Positions 36,158-46,089 of a stretch of DNA of 56,047 nucleotides are shown here, piece by piece; the stretch's first letter is position 1, and each line of letters opens with the position of its first letter. Both the position numbers and the translations under genes were made by a program. The notes beneath the pieces are model-generated. The model was not told the DNA's origin. It worked only from the letters and a program-made list of their open reading frames with translations, and made no database searches. The stretch is from Candidatus Aegiribacteria sp. (lineage in GTDB: Bacteria; Fermentibacterota; Fermentibacteria; Fermentibacterales; JCC-6). The stretch spans positions 1 to 56,047 of the forward strand of contig JAUVLV010000011.1 of the NCBI GenBank assembly GCA_030600545.1. The letters run 5' to 3'.

Positions 36158-37125
36158 TGGTAACCTCTCTTTACCTGATGCCAACAGGTAAGTGCAACTG
36201 CGTTTGTGAGTACTGCTACTGCCCTGAACATGGGAAACGGGGTGACTCCAGCCTGTTCATGCGGATAGCGGAATCGTTCACCGCACATGTCTGCAGCTCT
36301 AATCCCGCGGCCAGACCCCAGATCAGATTCACCGGAGGTGAACCATGGCTGGAGGAAGAGCTGCTGCTGGATGTAACAAATCATTTTTTCCAGCGGGTTC
36401 CCTACGGATGGGTGGTAGTGAATACCAATGCGACAATTCTTCCGGAAGAGAGTCTCAGGAATTTCAGGGGAAATAAGCAGTTGATACATGTGGTTTCACT
36501 GGACGGTACCGAGAGTATTCATGATTCAAGGCGAAAAATGGCGGATGGCCGTGGCAGCTTCCATGAGGTTGTGAAAGGTGTGAAGATGCTGATCGATCTG
36601 GATCTCCCGGTCTATTTGAACGCGGTACTCGACACTGAGAGTTCAAATCATCTTCCAGAGCTGTTGAGTTTTATCTCTTCCGAGTTTGATTTGAATGAAC
36701 TTTCGATCTCGATCCGATACACTGATACGGATCCGATGTCTCCTGAAGTACGATACGATCTTCTGAAGAACGCGTACTCGGTAGCATCCTCCCATTCAAT
36801 ACGACTCGGAGGGCATCACAGGCTTCTCCTGGGATCCCTGATTCCTGAACTCAGTTGTAACGCGGGAAGTTCCACCGCTCTGATCGACCCTCAGGGAATG
36901 GTCTATGCGTGCCAGAGGTTCGTTGGCCGGGTGAAGCCCGATTGCATGTGGACAGAGGACTTCGACTGGAGTGGTTTCAGTTCCGGGCAGCGGCCCGGTC
37001 CGATATGCGGTGGCGATGATGACCTCTATGTTGGAAAAAGGCTGTTCGAATTGTACAAGAAAGAGTACCCCGAATATCTTTATTGTCATCAACTCGACAG
37101 AACACTCTTTGGGGTCCTTTCGTGA
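36157..37125 (+). CDS. Radical SAM protein with SPASM-like C-terminus
   Basis: 322 aa. The motif CNCVCEYCYC near residue 13 contains the CxxxCxxC of the radical SAM cluster, followed by RFTGGEPWLEEELLLDV, the GGE motif that binds SAM. The C-terminal third has cysteines in LSCNAGSS, VYACQRF, GPICGG and YLYCHQ that could hold auxiliary clusters, as in SPASM peptide-modifying maturases (PqqE, anSME). ATG at 36157 has GGGGAGGG upstream; the longer frame to 36034 overlaps the first radical SAM gene. Possibly modifies a peptide or sugar. Confidence 0.85.
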   Translation: MVTSLYLMPTGKCNCVCEYCYCPEHGKRGDSSLFMRIAESFTAHVCSSNPAARPQIRFTGGEPWLEEELLLDVTNHFFQRVPYGWVVVNTNATILPEESLRNFRGNKQLIHVVSLDGTESIHDSRRKMADGRGSFHEVVKGVKMLIDLDLPVYLNAVLDTESSNHLPELLSFISSEFDLNELSISIRYTDTDPMSPEVRYDLLKNAYSVASSHSIRLGGHHRLLLGSLIPELSCNAGSSTALIDPQGMVYACQRFVGRVKPDCMWTEDFDWSGFSSGQRPGPICGGDDDLYVGKRLFELYKKEYPEYLYCHQLDRTLFGVLS

Positions 37126-38543
37126 AGCTCTTTCGATCAACTGACAGCCTGCGGGACAGAGATGTCCTGATTATGGGACTGGGCACCAAGGACGGCGGAG
37201 TGGGTGCAGCTCTCTACAGCAATTCGCGAGGAGCCAGAGTAACTGTAACCGATCTTAAGGATGCATCCCTGCTTGGTGATGCCCTTGCCGAGCTTGCAGG
37301 ACTGGATATCCGCTTCGTACTCGGTGGTCACAGAATAGAGGATTTCACGTCTGCTGACCTGGTAATCAGAAATCCCGGTATCAGACGCAGCAATAAATTC
37401 CTGGTTGCGGCCTCGGATGCAGGTGCGAAAATTGAAAGTCCGATTGGCCTGTTCTGCGAAATCGCGGACAGCCCCTGGACCGGCATAACAGGAACGAAGG
37501 GGAAGAGCTTCACTACACATCTTGTCAGCCACATACTCCGCTCCGCCGGGATGAAAACCGTAGCCGCGGGGAACAACTGCGTTTCCCCTCTCAGGTTTGT
37601 AGATGATGATTCCATCTATCCCGTTCTGGAACTCTCCTCCTGGCAGCTTGCCGAGATGAATCTGCACCGAAAATCACCCCACATCGGCTGCTGGCTCAAT
37701 TTCTTCGAAGATCACCTGAACTGGTACGATTCGCTTAATGACTACAGGTACGACAAAGAATCCATTGTAAGGTACCAGAGTCCGGATGATATTATTGTCC
37801 TGCCCTTAGATGACCCAACACTCTCTGAGGTTCCAGGAAGTTCTCAAAGATATTACTTCTCTTCAACCCGCGCTCCATCTGAGAATACAAAGGGCTGCTT
37901 TGTAGAAGACGGCTGGATAACCTGGAGAGATACTGAAGTTGTCAAGCTGATTCGCCGTGATTCCCTTCCGGAACACATGGCGGTACCTGTCCATTTCGAT
38001 CTCATCCCGCCCGCTGTATGCTGTGCCGTTGCCTCCGGTGCTGATACACTGAGCGTATCGGATGGGACAGCTACCTTTCCCGGCATACCACACAGATTTC
38101 AATTCGCAGGCAGATACGGAAAAATCAGTTTCATCAACGATTCCGCCGCCACCACACCTGATTCGGTAATAAGAGCCATCATGAATCTGGATGGCGGAAA
38201 ACTCGTACTCATCGCCGGAGGTGGAGGGCATAAGAACCTTGACTACGGTCCCCTCGCGTCAATTATCAGGATGAGAGCCCACCGCGTGATTCTATTCGGT
38301 GATGATCCCGCATCGGCAAGGTTAAGACGGGAATTGAATGGAATTAATGAAGATCGGCTCAGAGTAGCTGTGAATATGGCTGAAGCCGTTGACATCGGGA
38401 TCAATTGTCTGGATCCTGATGAGGGAGGGACACTGCTTCTCTCTCCGGGATGCAGCGGGGCTCCTTTTTTTGTAGACCTCTTCGAGAGAGGGGAGCAATT
38501 CATCTCCTGTATAAAAGCCCTTGCGGGCTTTGAAGAACTCTGA
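37122..38543 (+). CDS. murD: MurD-like UDP-MurNAc-L-alanine:D-glutamate ligase
   Basis: 473 aa Mur ligase. Features in order: Rossmann-type start MGLGTKDGGVGAAL, ATP P-loop GITGTKGKSF, ELSSWQLAEM, NFFEDHLNWYDSLNDY, GIPHRFQFAGRYG and INDSAATTPDS, and the end LLLSPGCSGAPFF. These match MurD (ELSSFQL, DHLDRHGS, NDSKATN) with a variant NDSAATT. It starts with GTG at 37122 in a GTGA overlap with the radical SAM gene. Being in an operon with radical SAM genes, away from dcw genes, it could be the house-keeping MurD or a specialised amino-acid ligase. Confidence 0.82.
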   Translation: MKLFRSTDSLRDRDVLIMGLGTKDGGVGAALYSNSRGARVTVTDLKDASLLGDALAELAGLDIRFVLGGHRIEDFTSADLVIRNPGIRRSNKFLVAASDAGAKIESPIGLFCEIADSPWTGITGTKGKSFTTHLVSHILRSAGMKTVAAGNNCVSPLRFVDDDSIYPVLELSSWQLAEMNLHRKSPHIGCWLNFFEDHLNWYDSLNDYRYDKESIVRYQSPDDIIVLPLDDPTLSEVPGSSQRYYFSSTRAPSENTKGCFVEDGWITWRDTEVVKLIRRDSLPEHMAVPVHFDLIPPAVCCAVASGADTLSVSDGTATFPGIPHRFQFAGRYGKISFINDSAATTPDSVIRAIMNLDGGKLVLIAGGGGHKNLDYGPLASIIRMRAHRVILFGDDPASARLRRELNGINEDRLRVAVNMAEAVDIGINCLDPDEGGTLLLSPGCSGAPFFVDLFERGEQFISCIKALAGFEEL

Positions 38544-39154
38544 TGCCGCGTCTGCTTGAAATCATCGCAGCTCTTGTTCTCATTGTGATTACTTTGCCCC
38601 TGACTCTTTTCTCCCTGCTGATCTCTTCGGTTTTTATCGGTTTTCCACCATTCTATCTTTCAAGACGTACCGGTCAATATGGAGTGGAATACACCCATCC
38701 GAAGATCAGATCAATGAAAAAGGGTAAGGAAACCGGGCGTGTATTCTTCGAGACCCACAGGATCAACTTCTGGGGAAGATTGCTTCGCCGATTGCACCTG
38801 GATGAACTCCCTGAGCTTTTTCTAATACTTGCCGGCAGAATGAGCTTTGTCGGTCCCAGAGCACTGCCCGCTTCCCTTCTTAGAGGTATGGATACGTCAA
38901 TCCGCGAAGGGGTCAGGCCCGGTTGGACCGGTCTCGCCCAGTTATGGCTACTCCGGAAGGGCAGGCTGGACAAGAGAATTCAGATAAGGCTCGATTCTCA
39001 TTATGTGAAACGACGCAGTCCCATCTATGACCTGAGAATCCTGATGGCCACGCTTGCTGGAGTATTCAGCTCAGGGACATTGAATCTTGATCCCGGGGGA
39101 TCAGCGGACAGGATATCTTTCGAGAAAAATCTCAGAGATGGAAGTAATCAGTAA
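38543..39154 (+). CDS. Polyprenyl-phosphate sugar-1-phosphate transferase
   Basis: 203 aa of the bacterial sugar transferase family (WcaJ/PglC-like). One N-terminal hydrophobic hairpin (residues 8-34), then HLDELPELFLILAGRMSFVG and PRALP, with the conserved PGWTGLAQLW and a late DSHYVKRRSPIYDL. It would transfer sugar-1-phosphate from a UDP-sugar to undecaprenyl phosphate, the first step of glycan assembly. The N-terminal kinase-like domains of WcaJ are absent. Its ATG overlaps murD by 1 bp (TGATG). A flippase that could use the product lies at 13973. Confidence 0.88.
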   Translation: MPRLLEIIAALVLIVITLPLTLFSLLISSVFIGFPPFYLSRRTGQYGVEYTHPKIRSMKKGKETGRVFFETHRINFWGRLLRRLHLDELPELFLILAGRMSFVGPRALPASLLRGMDTSIREGVRPGWTGLAQLWLLRKGRLDKRIQIRLDSHYVKRRSPIYDLRILMATLAGVFSSGTLNLDPGGSADRISFEKNLRDGSNQ

Positions 39155-39160
39155 ATCTAA

Positions 39161-42100
39161 TCAGCTTTTGTCTCTTTTCTTCAGAACATCGCATACGATT
39201 CTTCCCAGTTCTGCAACACGATACGGTTTTTTTATACAACTGCTGAAACCGAATTGAGTATAGTTACTCATTACCGGATCATCCGAATAACCACTTGATA
39301 CAATTGCTTTTGCTTCGGGATCAATTTTCAGAAGTTTTTCAACAGCAAATCTTCCTCCCATGCCTCCCGGTATGGTAAGATCCATGATAACCATATCAAA
39401 TGGTTCCTCGCTTCCCTTCGCTTCTCTGTATTTTTCAAGTGCCTCTTCGCCATTCTCAGCAAAATCAACCTTATAGCCCAGAAGCCGGAGCATACCGCCT
39501 GCAACATCACGCACCATTTTATCGTCATCCATAACAAGGATATTTCCTTCTCCTGAAATCGTCTTCTGCTCCAGATCAACTTTTGCAGGTTCATTATTGT
39601 CCGAAGCAGGTAGATAAATATGAAAATTGGTTCCGGTTCCGACCTGAGAATCAACGGTAACGTACCCGTCATGTTTCTTGAGAATGGAATAAACAATGGA
39701 AAGGCCAAGACCGCTTCCTTTTTGCTTTGTTGTAAAATACGGATCGAATATCTTCTCCAGCTGTTTGGCTGGTATTCCGATGCCCTGATCCGAAATAGTG
39801 ATGATGATGTATCTGCCTTCCGGCAGTGAAGGAATCTCGTCAATGTCAATTACAGCATTTTCCGCAGAGATTCTGATTACACCGCCTTCAGGCATTGCCT
39901 GATCCGCGTTGATGATCAGATTGCTGATCACTTCGCTGATCTGTCCCTTATCGATATCCACAACCCAGATGTTGTCGGGGATGGAAATCTCCCCTCGCGA
40001 ATTAGATCCCCCAAGAGCAAAATCCACCGTTTCGCTGATCAGATCCGTAATGGATGTTGTCTCTTTGACGGGCGCGCCGCCCTTTGAGAAAGTAAGAAGC
40101 TGCTGAGTCAGATTTCTGGCTCGCATGGATGCGTTCTCCGATTTCGTCAGTGTTTTGTACACGCTGTCTTCAGGTTCAAGTGACATTTTCGCTAGAGAAA
40201 TATTTCCGAGTATCGCTGAAAGCATGTTGTTGAAATCATGGGCCAGACCACCTGCCAGAATTCCGATCGATTCAAGCCGTGCGGTTTTCCGCAACTCTTC
40301 CTCTGTCTTGCGCTGCTCCGTAATGTCGCGGAAAACAACAACAGCTCCTACGAGTCTGCTTTCCTTGTCCCGAATGGGTGCGCAACTGTGAGCGATCGAT
40401 CTTTTCGAACCGTTCTTGTCCACAAGAACTGTATGGTTGGTGTAGTTGATAATAACCATTGATTCCAGTACTTCATCTACAGGATTGCGGCGTTGCTCTC
40501 CCGTACTTTCATCAACGATATGAAAAATAGCGTCGACTTTCTTTCCCGCAGCTTCATTCTGCAACCATCCTGTCAGTTCTTCGGCAGCCCTGTTTATCAT
40601 AATGATTTTCCCTGTGATATCAGTCGCGATGACAGCATCACCTATCGATCTCAGCGTTACTGCTAGTCTTTCCTTCTCCGCCTCGAGTGCCTTCTCCGCG
40701 TATTCACGTTCGGCAAGCTCTTTTGCCGCCCGTTCGAAAAGCTGAGCGTTCTCGATCGCTATTGCCGCCTGATCCGCCATTATCCGGATAATGAATACAT
40801 CCTGTTCATCGAACGCATTGACCTTATCGCTCTGAACATCAAGGACACCGATCACCCGGCTCTTTACGCTGACAGGTACTGTCAATTCGGAACGACTATA
40901 AGGCAGTTCATCTATAGGAAAATATCGGGGATCAAGCTTAACATCGTTAACAAGAAGATGTTCACCTGTAGCTGCAACATGACCGGTGATACCGTCTTTC
41001 CCTACCTGCAGTAATATTTCCTTCGTCGGCACAACATCAAAACCTGCGCCCGCTCTGAGCGAAAGCATTTCAGTAACGGGATCGATCAGCAGTATCGTGA
41101 CGTAACGATACCCGAATGACTCATGAATAAGAGACACTGTAAGTTCAAGCAGAGAATCCAGTTCAAGCATTGACGCGATATTCCGTCCAATCTCCCCGAG
41201 CGCCGCAAGATGTGAAACCCTCTGCTCGAGAGCTTTCTCCGTTCGCTTCTTTTCTCCGATTTCATTTTTCAGTTTTCTGCTGGATTCGTCGAGATCCTGC
41301 AGTATGTTGAGTGTCGCAATTCTTTGCTGCTCACTTTTTTCAAACTGCTGTTTTATTTCGATTGTTCTTTCCGATATCTTTTTTTCAAGATCTTCTGTGT
41401 ATTTCCCAAATCTGTTTCTTGATTCTTGAAGCTCCGCGGTCATATCACTGAATGCTCTGGAGAGTTCTCCAATTTCGTCTTTCGCTTTTGACCTGATTTT
41501 AAAATCGAGATTTCCCTTCATTATTTCTTCCGCGCCTTTTTTCAGCTTTTCGATGGGTTTTGCCAGACTGGATGAGACAGCTATTGAAAGGAATAGACCA
41601 AGGACAAGCAAACCGGCCATAACGATGAGCATGCTTCGCGTCAGCTTTTCAACCGGGGCAAAGGCTTCGTTGACGCTGATTTCGGCAATAAGAATACAGT
41701 TTATATCTGGAATATGTGAGTGAATGCTGATAACTTCCAAACCCATGTAATTCCTTGTGAAAACAGCTACTGATTCATGCTCTTCATTCTCGAACTGACA
41801 GGTCTCCGCGATACCACCCGCTGTCTCCAGGTCGACCTCCACATGCAGAGCAGCGCTATCGATGTAAATAGAAGGTGTGAGCATAAGACCGTTTTTGTCA
41901 ATTACATAAACCTCTCCTGACTCTCCCAGACCCGTCCTGTCTGTTATAGAAGAAAACAATTCCTTATCAGCGTCAAAATTGACTACAACCGCTCCGAGGA
42001 ATTCACCTGACTTGTAAATCGGAGCCGAGATACTGAATACCGGATTGTCCGTAAATCGCGAAAAGTGCAATTCTCCGATATAAACCACTCCATCGGTTAC

Positions 42101-42508
42101 ATTCAGAAATATTGAATCCGCACTGTAATCTGCACCAACGTCCGAGTGAGACGAAGTGATCACTGTACCGGTTCTGTCAAGCACCCTGAACCGTGAAATT
42201 GCAGTGTAAGAAGATAGCATTGCACTGATTCTTCTGTTCACGGCTTCAACTGCTTCTTCATTGTTTCCTTTTTCTGAAACGAGATCGATAAATACATTCC
42301 CGGTTGATATGAGTACAGCGAGTTCTTGATACTCATTCAGAACCGAATTGACATATCGCGCTCTTATCTCCGCGATGGATGCGAGATGACTGATCATCTG
42401 TTCTTCAAGAATACTTTTTGAGATGCTTCTTACAACAAGAATTACAGACAATCCCGTGGCTATGATTATCAGGAAGGCTACAAGGAGTATCTTTGAGCGT
42501 ATTTTCAC
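39161..42508 (-). CDS. Hybrid histidine kinase: dCache-HAMP-GAF-PAS-HisKA-HATPase-REC
   Basis: 1115 aa. Two transmembrane helices (about 7-28 and 290-312) flank a periplasmic dCache-type sensor (about 35-285). HAMP (SSLAKPIEKLKKGAEEIMKG) follows, then a coiled coil (365-435), a GAF domain (about 445-600), a PAS domain (about 620-740), HisKA with GGLAHDFNNMLSAILGNISL, HATPase_c and a C-terminal receiver (DDDKMVRDV, VIMDLTIPGG). It starts with GTG in a GTGA overlap with the partner gene. The dCache domain suggests it senses an extracellular small ligand. Confidence 0.9.
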   Translation of the reverse strand: MKIRSKILLVAFLIIIATGLSVILVVRSISKSILEEQMISHLASIAEIRARYVNSVLNEYQELAVLISTGNVFIDLVSEKGNNEEAVEAVNRRISAMLSSYTAISRFRVLDRTGTVITSSHSDVGADYSADSIFLNVTDGVVYIGELHFSRFTDNPVFSISAPIYKSGEFLGAVVVNFDADKELFSSITDRTGLGESGEVYVIDKNGLMLTPSIYIDSAALHVEVDLETAGGIAETCQFENEEHESVAVFTRNYMGLEVISIHSHIPDINCILIAEISVNEAFAPVEKLTRSMLIVMAGLLVLGLFLSIAVSSSLAKPIEKLKKGAEEIMKGNLDFKIRSKAKDEIGELSRAFSDMTAELQESRNRFGKYTEDLEKKISERTIEIKQQFEKSEQQRIATLNILQDLDESSRKLKNEIGEKKRTEKALEQRVSHLAALGEIGRNIASMLELDSLLELTVSLIHESFGYRYVTILLIDPVTEMLSLRAGAGFDVVPTKEILLQVGKDGITGHVAATGEHLLVNDVKLDPRYFPIDELPYSRSELTVPVSVKSRVIGVLDVQSDKVNAFDEQDVFIIRIMADQAAIAIENAQLFERAAKELAEREYAEKALEAEKERLAVTLRSIGDAVIATDITGKIIMINRAAEELTGWLQNEAAGKKVDAIFHIVDESTGEQRRNPVDEVLESMVIINYTNHTVLVDKNGSKRSIAHSCAPIRDKESRLVGAVVVFRDITEQRKTEEELRKTARLESIGILAGGLAHDFNNMLSAILGNISLAKMSLEPEDSVYKTLTKSENASMRARNLTQQLLTFSKGGAPVKETTSITDLISETVDFALGGSNSRGEISIPDNIWVVDIDKGQISEVISNLIINADQAMPEGGVIRISAENAVIDIDEIPSLPEGRYIIITISDQGIGIPAKQLEKIFDPYFTTKQKGSGLGLSIVYSILKKHDGYVTVDSQVGTGTNFHIYLPASDNNEPAKVDLEQKTISGEGNILVMDDDKMVRDVAGGMLRLLGYKVDFAENGEEALEKYREAKGSEEPFDMVIMDLTIPGGMGGRFAVEKLLKIDPEAKAIVSSGYSDDPVMSNYTQFGFSSCIKKPYRVAELGRIVCDVLKKRDKS

Positions 42509-43815
42509 TGTGAAGCCTCTGATCCTCCCGGCAGATTGAACCGGGGTTCTCTGCCAAGTTCCTCAAGCAGTGAGTTAATCTCCCGTTTCAATTCCATCAT
42601 TTTAAGTTCTCTGCCTACCGCGAGCGAATTGAATTTCTCAAGCTCCTCGTTTTTTCTCCTGAGATCTTTTTCCCTTTTCACACGGTCAGTGATGTTTCTG
42701 GCTATCTTGATGACTTCGATAACATCTCCGTTCCCATCCTTCATCGGAACGCCGATATCTTCCCAGTATCTTTCACCCCTTTTTCCTTCAACAGCCTCCT
42801 GATATACGATGCCTGTTTCGTTTTTTCCCGTTTCAATTGTTCTGATAATAGGGCAATTCTCGCAGGGTTCTTCAATCCCGGGAAAAGCCCTGTAGCATAA
42901 TTGGCCGATACACTCGGGATTCATGTTCAGGGCCGTTCTGTTAGCCCATAGTACTTTGAGATTTGTGTCCAGCAGAATTATCATATCGGGGGAACCATCA
43001 AGAAGAGCCTGTTTCTGGGCCTTACTCTTCCGCAGATCGTTTTCCATCTTCTTACGATCGGTAATATCGCGAATGTATACAAGACCTGCTCGGCTACCCT
43101 CGTGGGTCGTAACACCAACACTGAATTCAATGTTGATCTCCCGCCCCTCTGAAGATATCAGTACTGCTTCGGTCTTCTGCCGGTCATCAAGACCTTTCGT
43201 GAACCTCTCGTATTCCGCGATTATTCTCTTTCGATCATCAGGGTGAATATAGTCGATGAATGGTTTTTCAATACCATTATTACTGGGATATCCAATAAGT
43301 TCAGAAAACTGCGGATTGGAGAAAATGATTCTTCCATCCTGTACTATACAGATAGAGTCATTTGAGTTCTCGATAATCAGTCTGTACTTTTCCTCACTTT
43401 CTCTAAGTTTCATCTCGGCATTCATTTTTTCACTGCGCAATACAGCTTCATCCAGCGCTCTTTTCACAGCGGGGCCAAGCCTGGCAAGGTTATCTTTCAG
43501 AACGTAATCGACAGCACCGAGTTTTATACACTCAACTGCCTTTTCATCACCAATTGTGCCGGAAAAAAGTATCAGTGGTATTTCAGGGGAGACATCCTGA
43601 TGTATAAGAAGAGCATCAATACAGTTGAAACCGGGGAGACTGTAATCTGCAAGGATAACGTCGGGATCAGTGTCGAGAGCTTCTCTGAAAGTGTTCTCCG
43701 TATCCACAATGCTATGCTCAACTTCAAACCCTTCCCGTTCAAGCTGTTTTATGGCCAACTCAGCATCGTCACTGTTGTCTTCCAGAATCAGCAGTTTCAA
43801 CGTTCTCTCGCTCAT
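42505..43815 (-). CDS. Response regulator REC-PAS-PAS without output domain
   Basis: 436 aa: an N-terminal receiver (LILEDNSDDAEL, VILADYSLPG, SGTIGDEK), then two PAS domains (about 145-270 and 275-400) and a C-terminal coiled stretch. The second PAS has the CYRAFPGIEEPCENCP cysteine pattern seen in many kinase PAS domains, of unknown meaning. It has no kinase or DNA-binding domain, so it probably passes a signal to the hybrid kinase encoded by the overlapping gene. Confidence 0.85.
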   Translation of the reverse strand: MSERTLKLLILEDNSDDAELAIKQLEREGFEVEHSIVDTENTFREALDTDPDVILADYSLPGFNCIDALLIHQDVSPEIPLILFSGTIGDEKAVECIKLGAVDYVLKDNLARLGPAVKRALDEAVLRSEKMNAEMKLRESEEKYRLIIENSNDSICIVQDGRIIFSNPQFSELIGYPSNNGIEKPFIDYIHPDDRKRIIAEYERFTKGLDDRQKTEAVLISSEGREINIEFSVGVTTHEGSRAGLVYIRDITDRKKMENDLRKSKAQKQALLDGSPDMIILLDTNLKVLWANRTALNMNPECIGQLCYRAFPGIEEPCENCPIIRTIETGKNETGIVYQEAVEGKRGERYWEDIGVPMKDGNGDVIEVIKIARNITDRVKREKDLRRKNEELEKFNSLAVGRELKMMELKREINSLLEELGREPRFNLPGGSEASQ

Positions 43816-44130
43816 ATTTCACTCCTCTGCCAGTATAAAAAAGACTGTTGATACTTAGCACGGACTCATCCGGATTACAGTAATTCTACACCTTAATTCT
43901 ATTATAGCTGAATCATTGCTTATGGAAAACTTCACCGAATTCAACCCGGACTCATCACAAATACTCTACTACAACTCCATTTACAGCAGCGTCTACTTCA
44001 GGGCAATCATGAAAGGTGAAAAAATGAGGAATCCATTCACAATTTCCCTGAAAACAATTGAATTAACAACGGTAAGAGGCATTTCAAGATTGGCGGGTGG
44101 TGAATTAAAAGTGAAAACCAACCTGAATAG
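43816..44130. other. Intergenic stretch of 315 bp upstream of the palindromic repeat
   Basis: Holds the promoter of the REC-PAS-PAS gene on the minus strand. A plus-strand frame of 93 codons (43916-44197) runs through the palindromic repeat and into htpG; it lacks a ribosome-binding site and looks non-coding. Nothing else was seen. Confidence 0.5.
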
Positions 44131-44177
44131 AATAGGGACGGAGGTAATTAAAAAATCTAATTACCTCCGTCCCTATT
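44131..44177. repeat. Palindromic GGGACGGAGG repeat (short form)
   Basis: 20-bp arms (44131-44150 and 44158-44177) around a 7-nt loop, nearly identical to 30251-30295. A partial extra unit (CAGGGACG on the minus strand) sits at 44181-44188 beside the htpG stop. It may act as the htpG terminator. Confidence 0.92.
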
Positions 44178-44189
44178 TAACGTCCCTGT

Positions 44190-46052
44190 TTAACTGAGAA
44201 GGCTGGTTACCTTTTTGCCGAAATCAGCAGGATTCTCAGGCCGTCCGCCGGCCATGACCGTACCCAGATCAAAGAGAATATTAACGTAATCCTTCAGCTT
44301 GTCACCCGATCTATCCTTCTCGTAAAGATTCTGAAGTGTTTCAATTACGGGATGAACAGGATTCAGTTCCAGGATTTTCTTCGCATTCGGCAGTTCCTGG
44401 TTCATGGATTTCATCATCTGTCTGAACATCTCCCCGGGGTCATTCCTGTCGCTGACCAGGATGCAGGGACTTTCCTTGAGTCTGGGGGCGAATCTGACAT
44501 CTTCTACTCTGTCACCCAGCTGATCCTTAATGTACTCAAGAAGGCCAGCAAAGGTCTCTTCAGCGTTCTTCTTTTCAGCCTTTTCAGCATCGCTGAGATC
44601 CTCCTCGTTCACTTCCTTCAGAAGAGATACCAGCTTCTTTCCCCTGTATTCGCCAAGGTTCTGAAGCATGAATTCATCAACGGGACTATCGAAGAGAAGC
44701 ACTTCAGTATCGGATTTGCCCACGGATTCAAGGTAAGGTGATGACGCAAGTTCCTTCCTGTCGGTTCCTGTGATGTAGTAGAGGCGATCGGTGCCCTCTG
44801 GAAGTTCTTCAACCAGTTTCTTAAGACTCTTCTGTTCATCTCCGCTTCGGGAAGTCCATACCAGCAGAAGGTCCGCCAGCTCTTCCCTGTTCTGAACATC
44901 AGAATAGATACCTTCCTTTATAAGATCTCCAAAATTGGTGAAGAATTTATGGTACTTGTCGATATCGTTATCGAGTATTTCCCTGAACCATCCCAGGACT
45001 TTTCCTGTCAGCGCTTTCCTTATTGTTCTGATGGTCCTGTTCTCCTGAAGGGTCTCCCTTGAAATATTCAGGGGAAGATCGCTTGATTCCACTACACCTT
45101 TTATGAAACGAAGATATCTGGGCAGGAGTTCTTCAGCCTCCTCCTCTATCATGACCTTCTTTATGAAGAGTCTTAAACCGGTCTTGTAGTCGGGCATGAG
45201 CATTTCCATGGTCCGCATGGACGGTATGAAAAGAAGCGAGTAAAACTCGGTGGTACCTTCCGCATGGAATACGAGTTTTGAGATGGGTTCCTGCGGATCG
45301 AAACTCAGGTGTCTGTAAAACTCGTTGTACTCCTTATCGGAAACATCGTCCTCGGATCTGATCCATATGGGTTTCTGTGTATTCACAGGCTCTTTTTCCC
45401 AATCGCTTTCATCGTCCGATTTCAGATAAACGGGATATGAGATGAAATCGGAGTACTTCCTGACGAGTTCTCTGAGCTTGAAATTCTCAAGGTACTCATC
45501 CATGTCATCTTTAAGATGAAGGATCACGCTTGTCCCCTCGGGGATGTCATCCTCCTCTATGAGAGTGAATGTATCATGACCTGTTGAAGTCCATTTCTGG
45601 CCCGGTTCATCACTTCCGGTCCTTCTTGAAAGAACTTCAACCTTATCGGCAACCATGAATGTGGAATAGAAACCCACTCCGAACTGGCCGATCAGTTCAG
45701 GGGTTTTCTCTGCGTTCAATTCACCCATTTCCTCGAGAAATCCCCTGGTTCCTGAGCTGGCAATAGTACCAAGCTCTTTCGCCATTTCGTCCCCGGTCAT
45801 GCCTATACCGTTATCACGGACGATCAATGTGCGATTGTCTTTATCCGGAAGTATATCGATTCTTGGTTTCCGATCAGAACCCAGGTCGGGAGATGTAAGC
45901 ATTTCGAAACGCAGTTTATCAAGTGCGTCTGATGAATTGGAAATGAGCTCCCGAAGAAAAATATCGGGATGTGAATAAAGGCTGTTTATTACGATATCAA
46001 GAACTTTTCTGGTTTCTGCTTTGAATTTCAGTTTTCGTGAATGGCTGGACAT
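44190..46052 (-). CDS. htpG: Molecular chaperone HtpG (Hsp90)
   Basis: 620 aa, normal for bacterial Hsp90. The N-terminal GHKL ATPase has FLRELISNSSDALDKLRFE, DNGIGMT and GQFGVGFYSTFMVA; the middle domain has the NISRETLQENRTIR arginine loop; the C-terminal dimerisation domain follows. It helps fold client proteins at the expense of ATP. An AGGAGAGG site precedes the ATG. It ends just before the palindromic repeat. Confidence 0.97.
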   Translation of the reverse strand: MSSHSRKLKFKAETRKVLDIVINSLYSHPDIFLRELISNSSDALDKLRFEMLTSPDLGSDRKPRIDILPDKDNRTLIVRDNGIGMTGDEMAKELGTIASSGTRGFLEEMGELNAEKTPELIGQFGVGFYSTFMVADKVEVLSRRTGSDEPGQKWTSTGHDTFTLIEEDDIPEGTSVILHLKDDMDEYLENFKLRELVRKYSDFISYPVYLKSDDESDWEKEPVNTQKPIWIRSEDDVSDKEYNEFYRHLSFDPQEPISKLVFHAEGTTEFYSLLFIPSMRTMEMLMPDYKTGLRLFIKKVMIEEEAEELLPRYLRFIKGVVESSDLPLNISRETLQENRTIRTIRKALTGKVLGWFREILDNDIDKYHKFFTNFGDLIKEGIYSDVQNREELADLLLVWTSRSGDEQKSLKKLVEELPEGTDRLYYITGTDRKELASSPYLESVGKSDTEVLLFDSPVDEFMLQNLGEYRGKKLVSLLKEVNEEDLSDAEKAEKKNAEETFAGLLEYIKDQLGDRVEDVRFAPRLKESPCILVSDRNDPGEMFRQMMKSMNQELPNAKKILELNPVHPVIETLQNLYEKDRSGDKLKDYVNILFDLGTVMAGGRPENPADFGKKVTSLLS

Positions 46053-46089
46053 TTTTCCTCTCCTTTTATTCAGTAATATTCAGTAAATT

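Noticed and set aside
43916-44197. Plus-strand 93-codon frame
   Set aside because: It runs through the palindromic repeat and into the htpG stop; the composition looks random.
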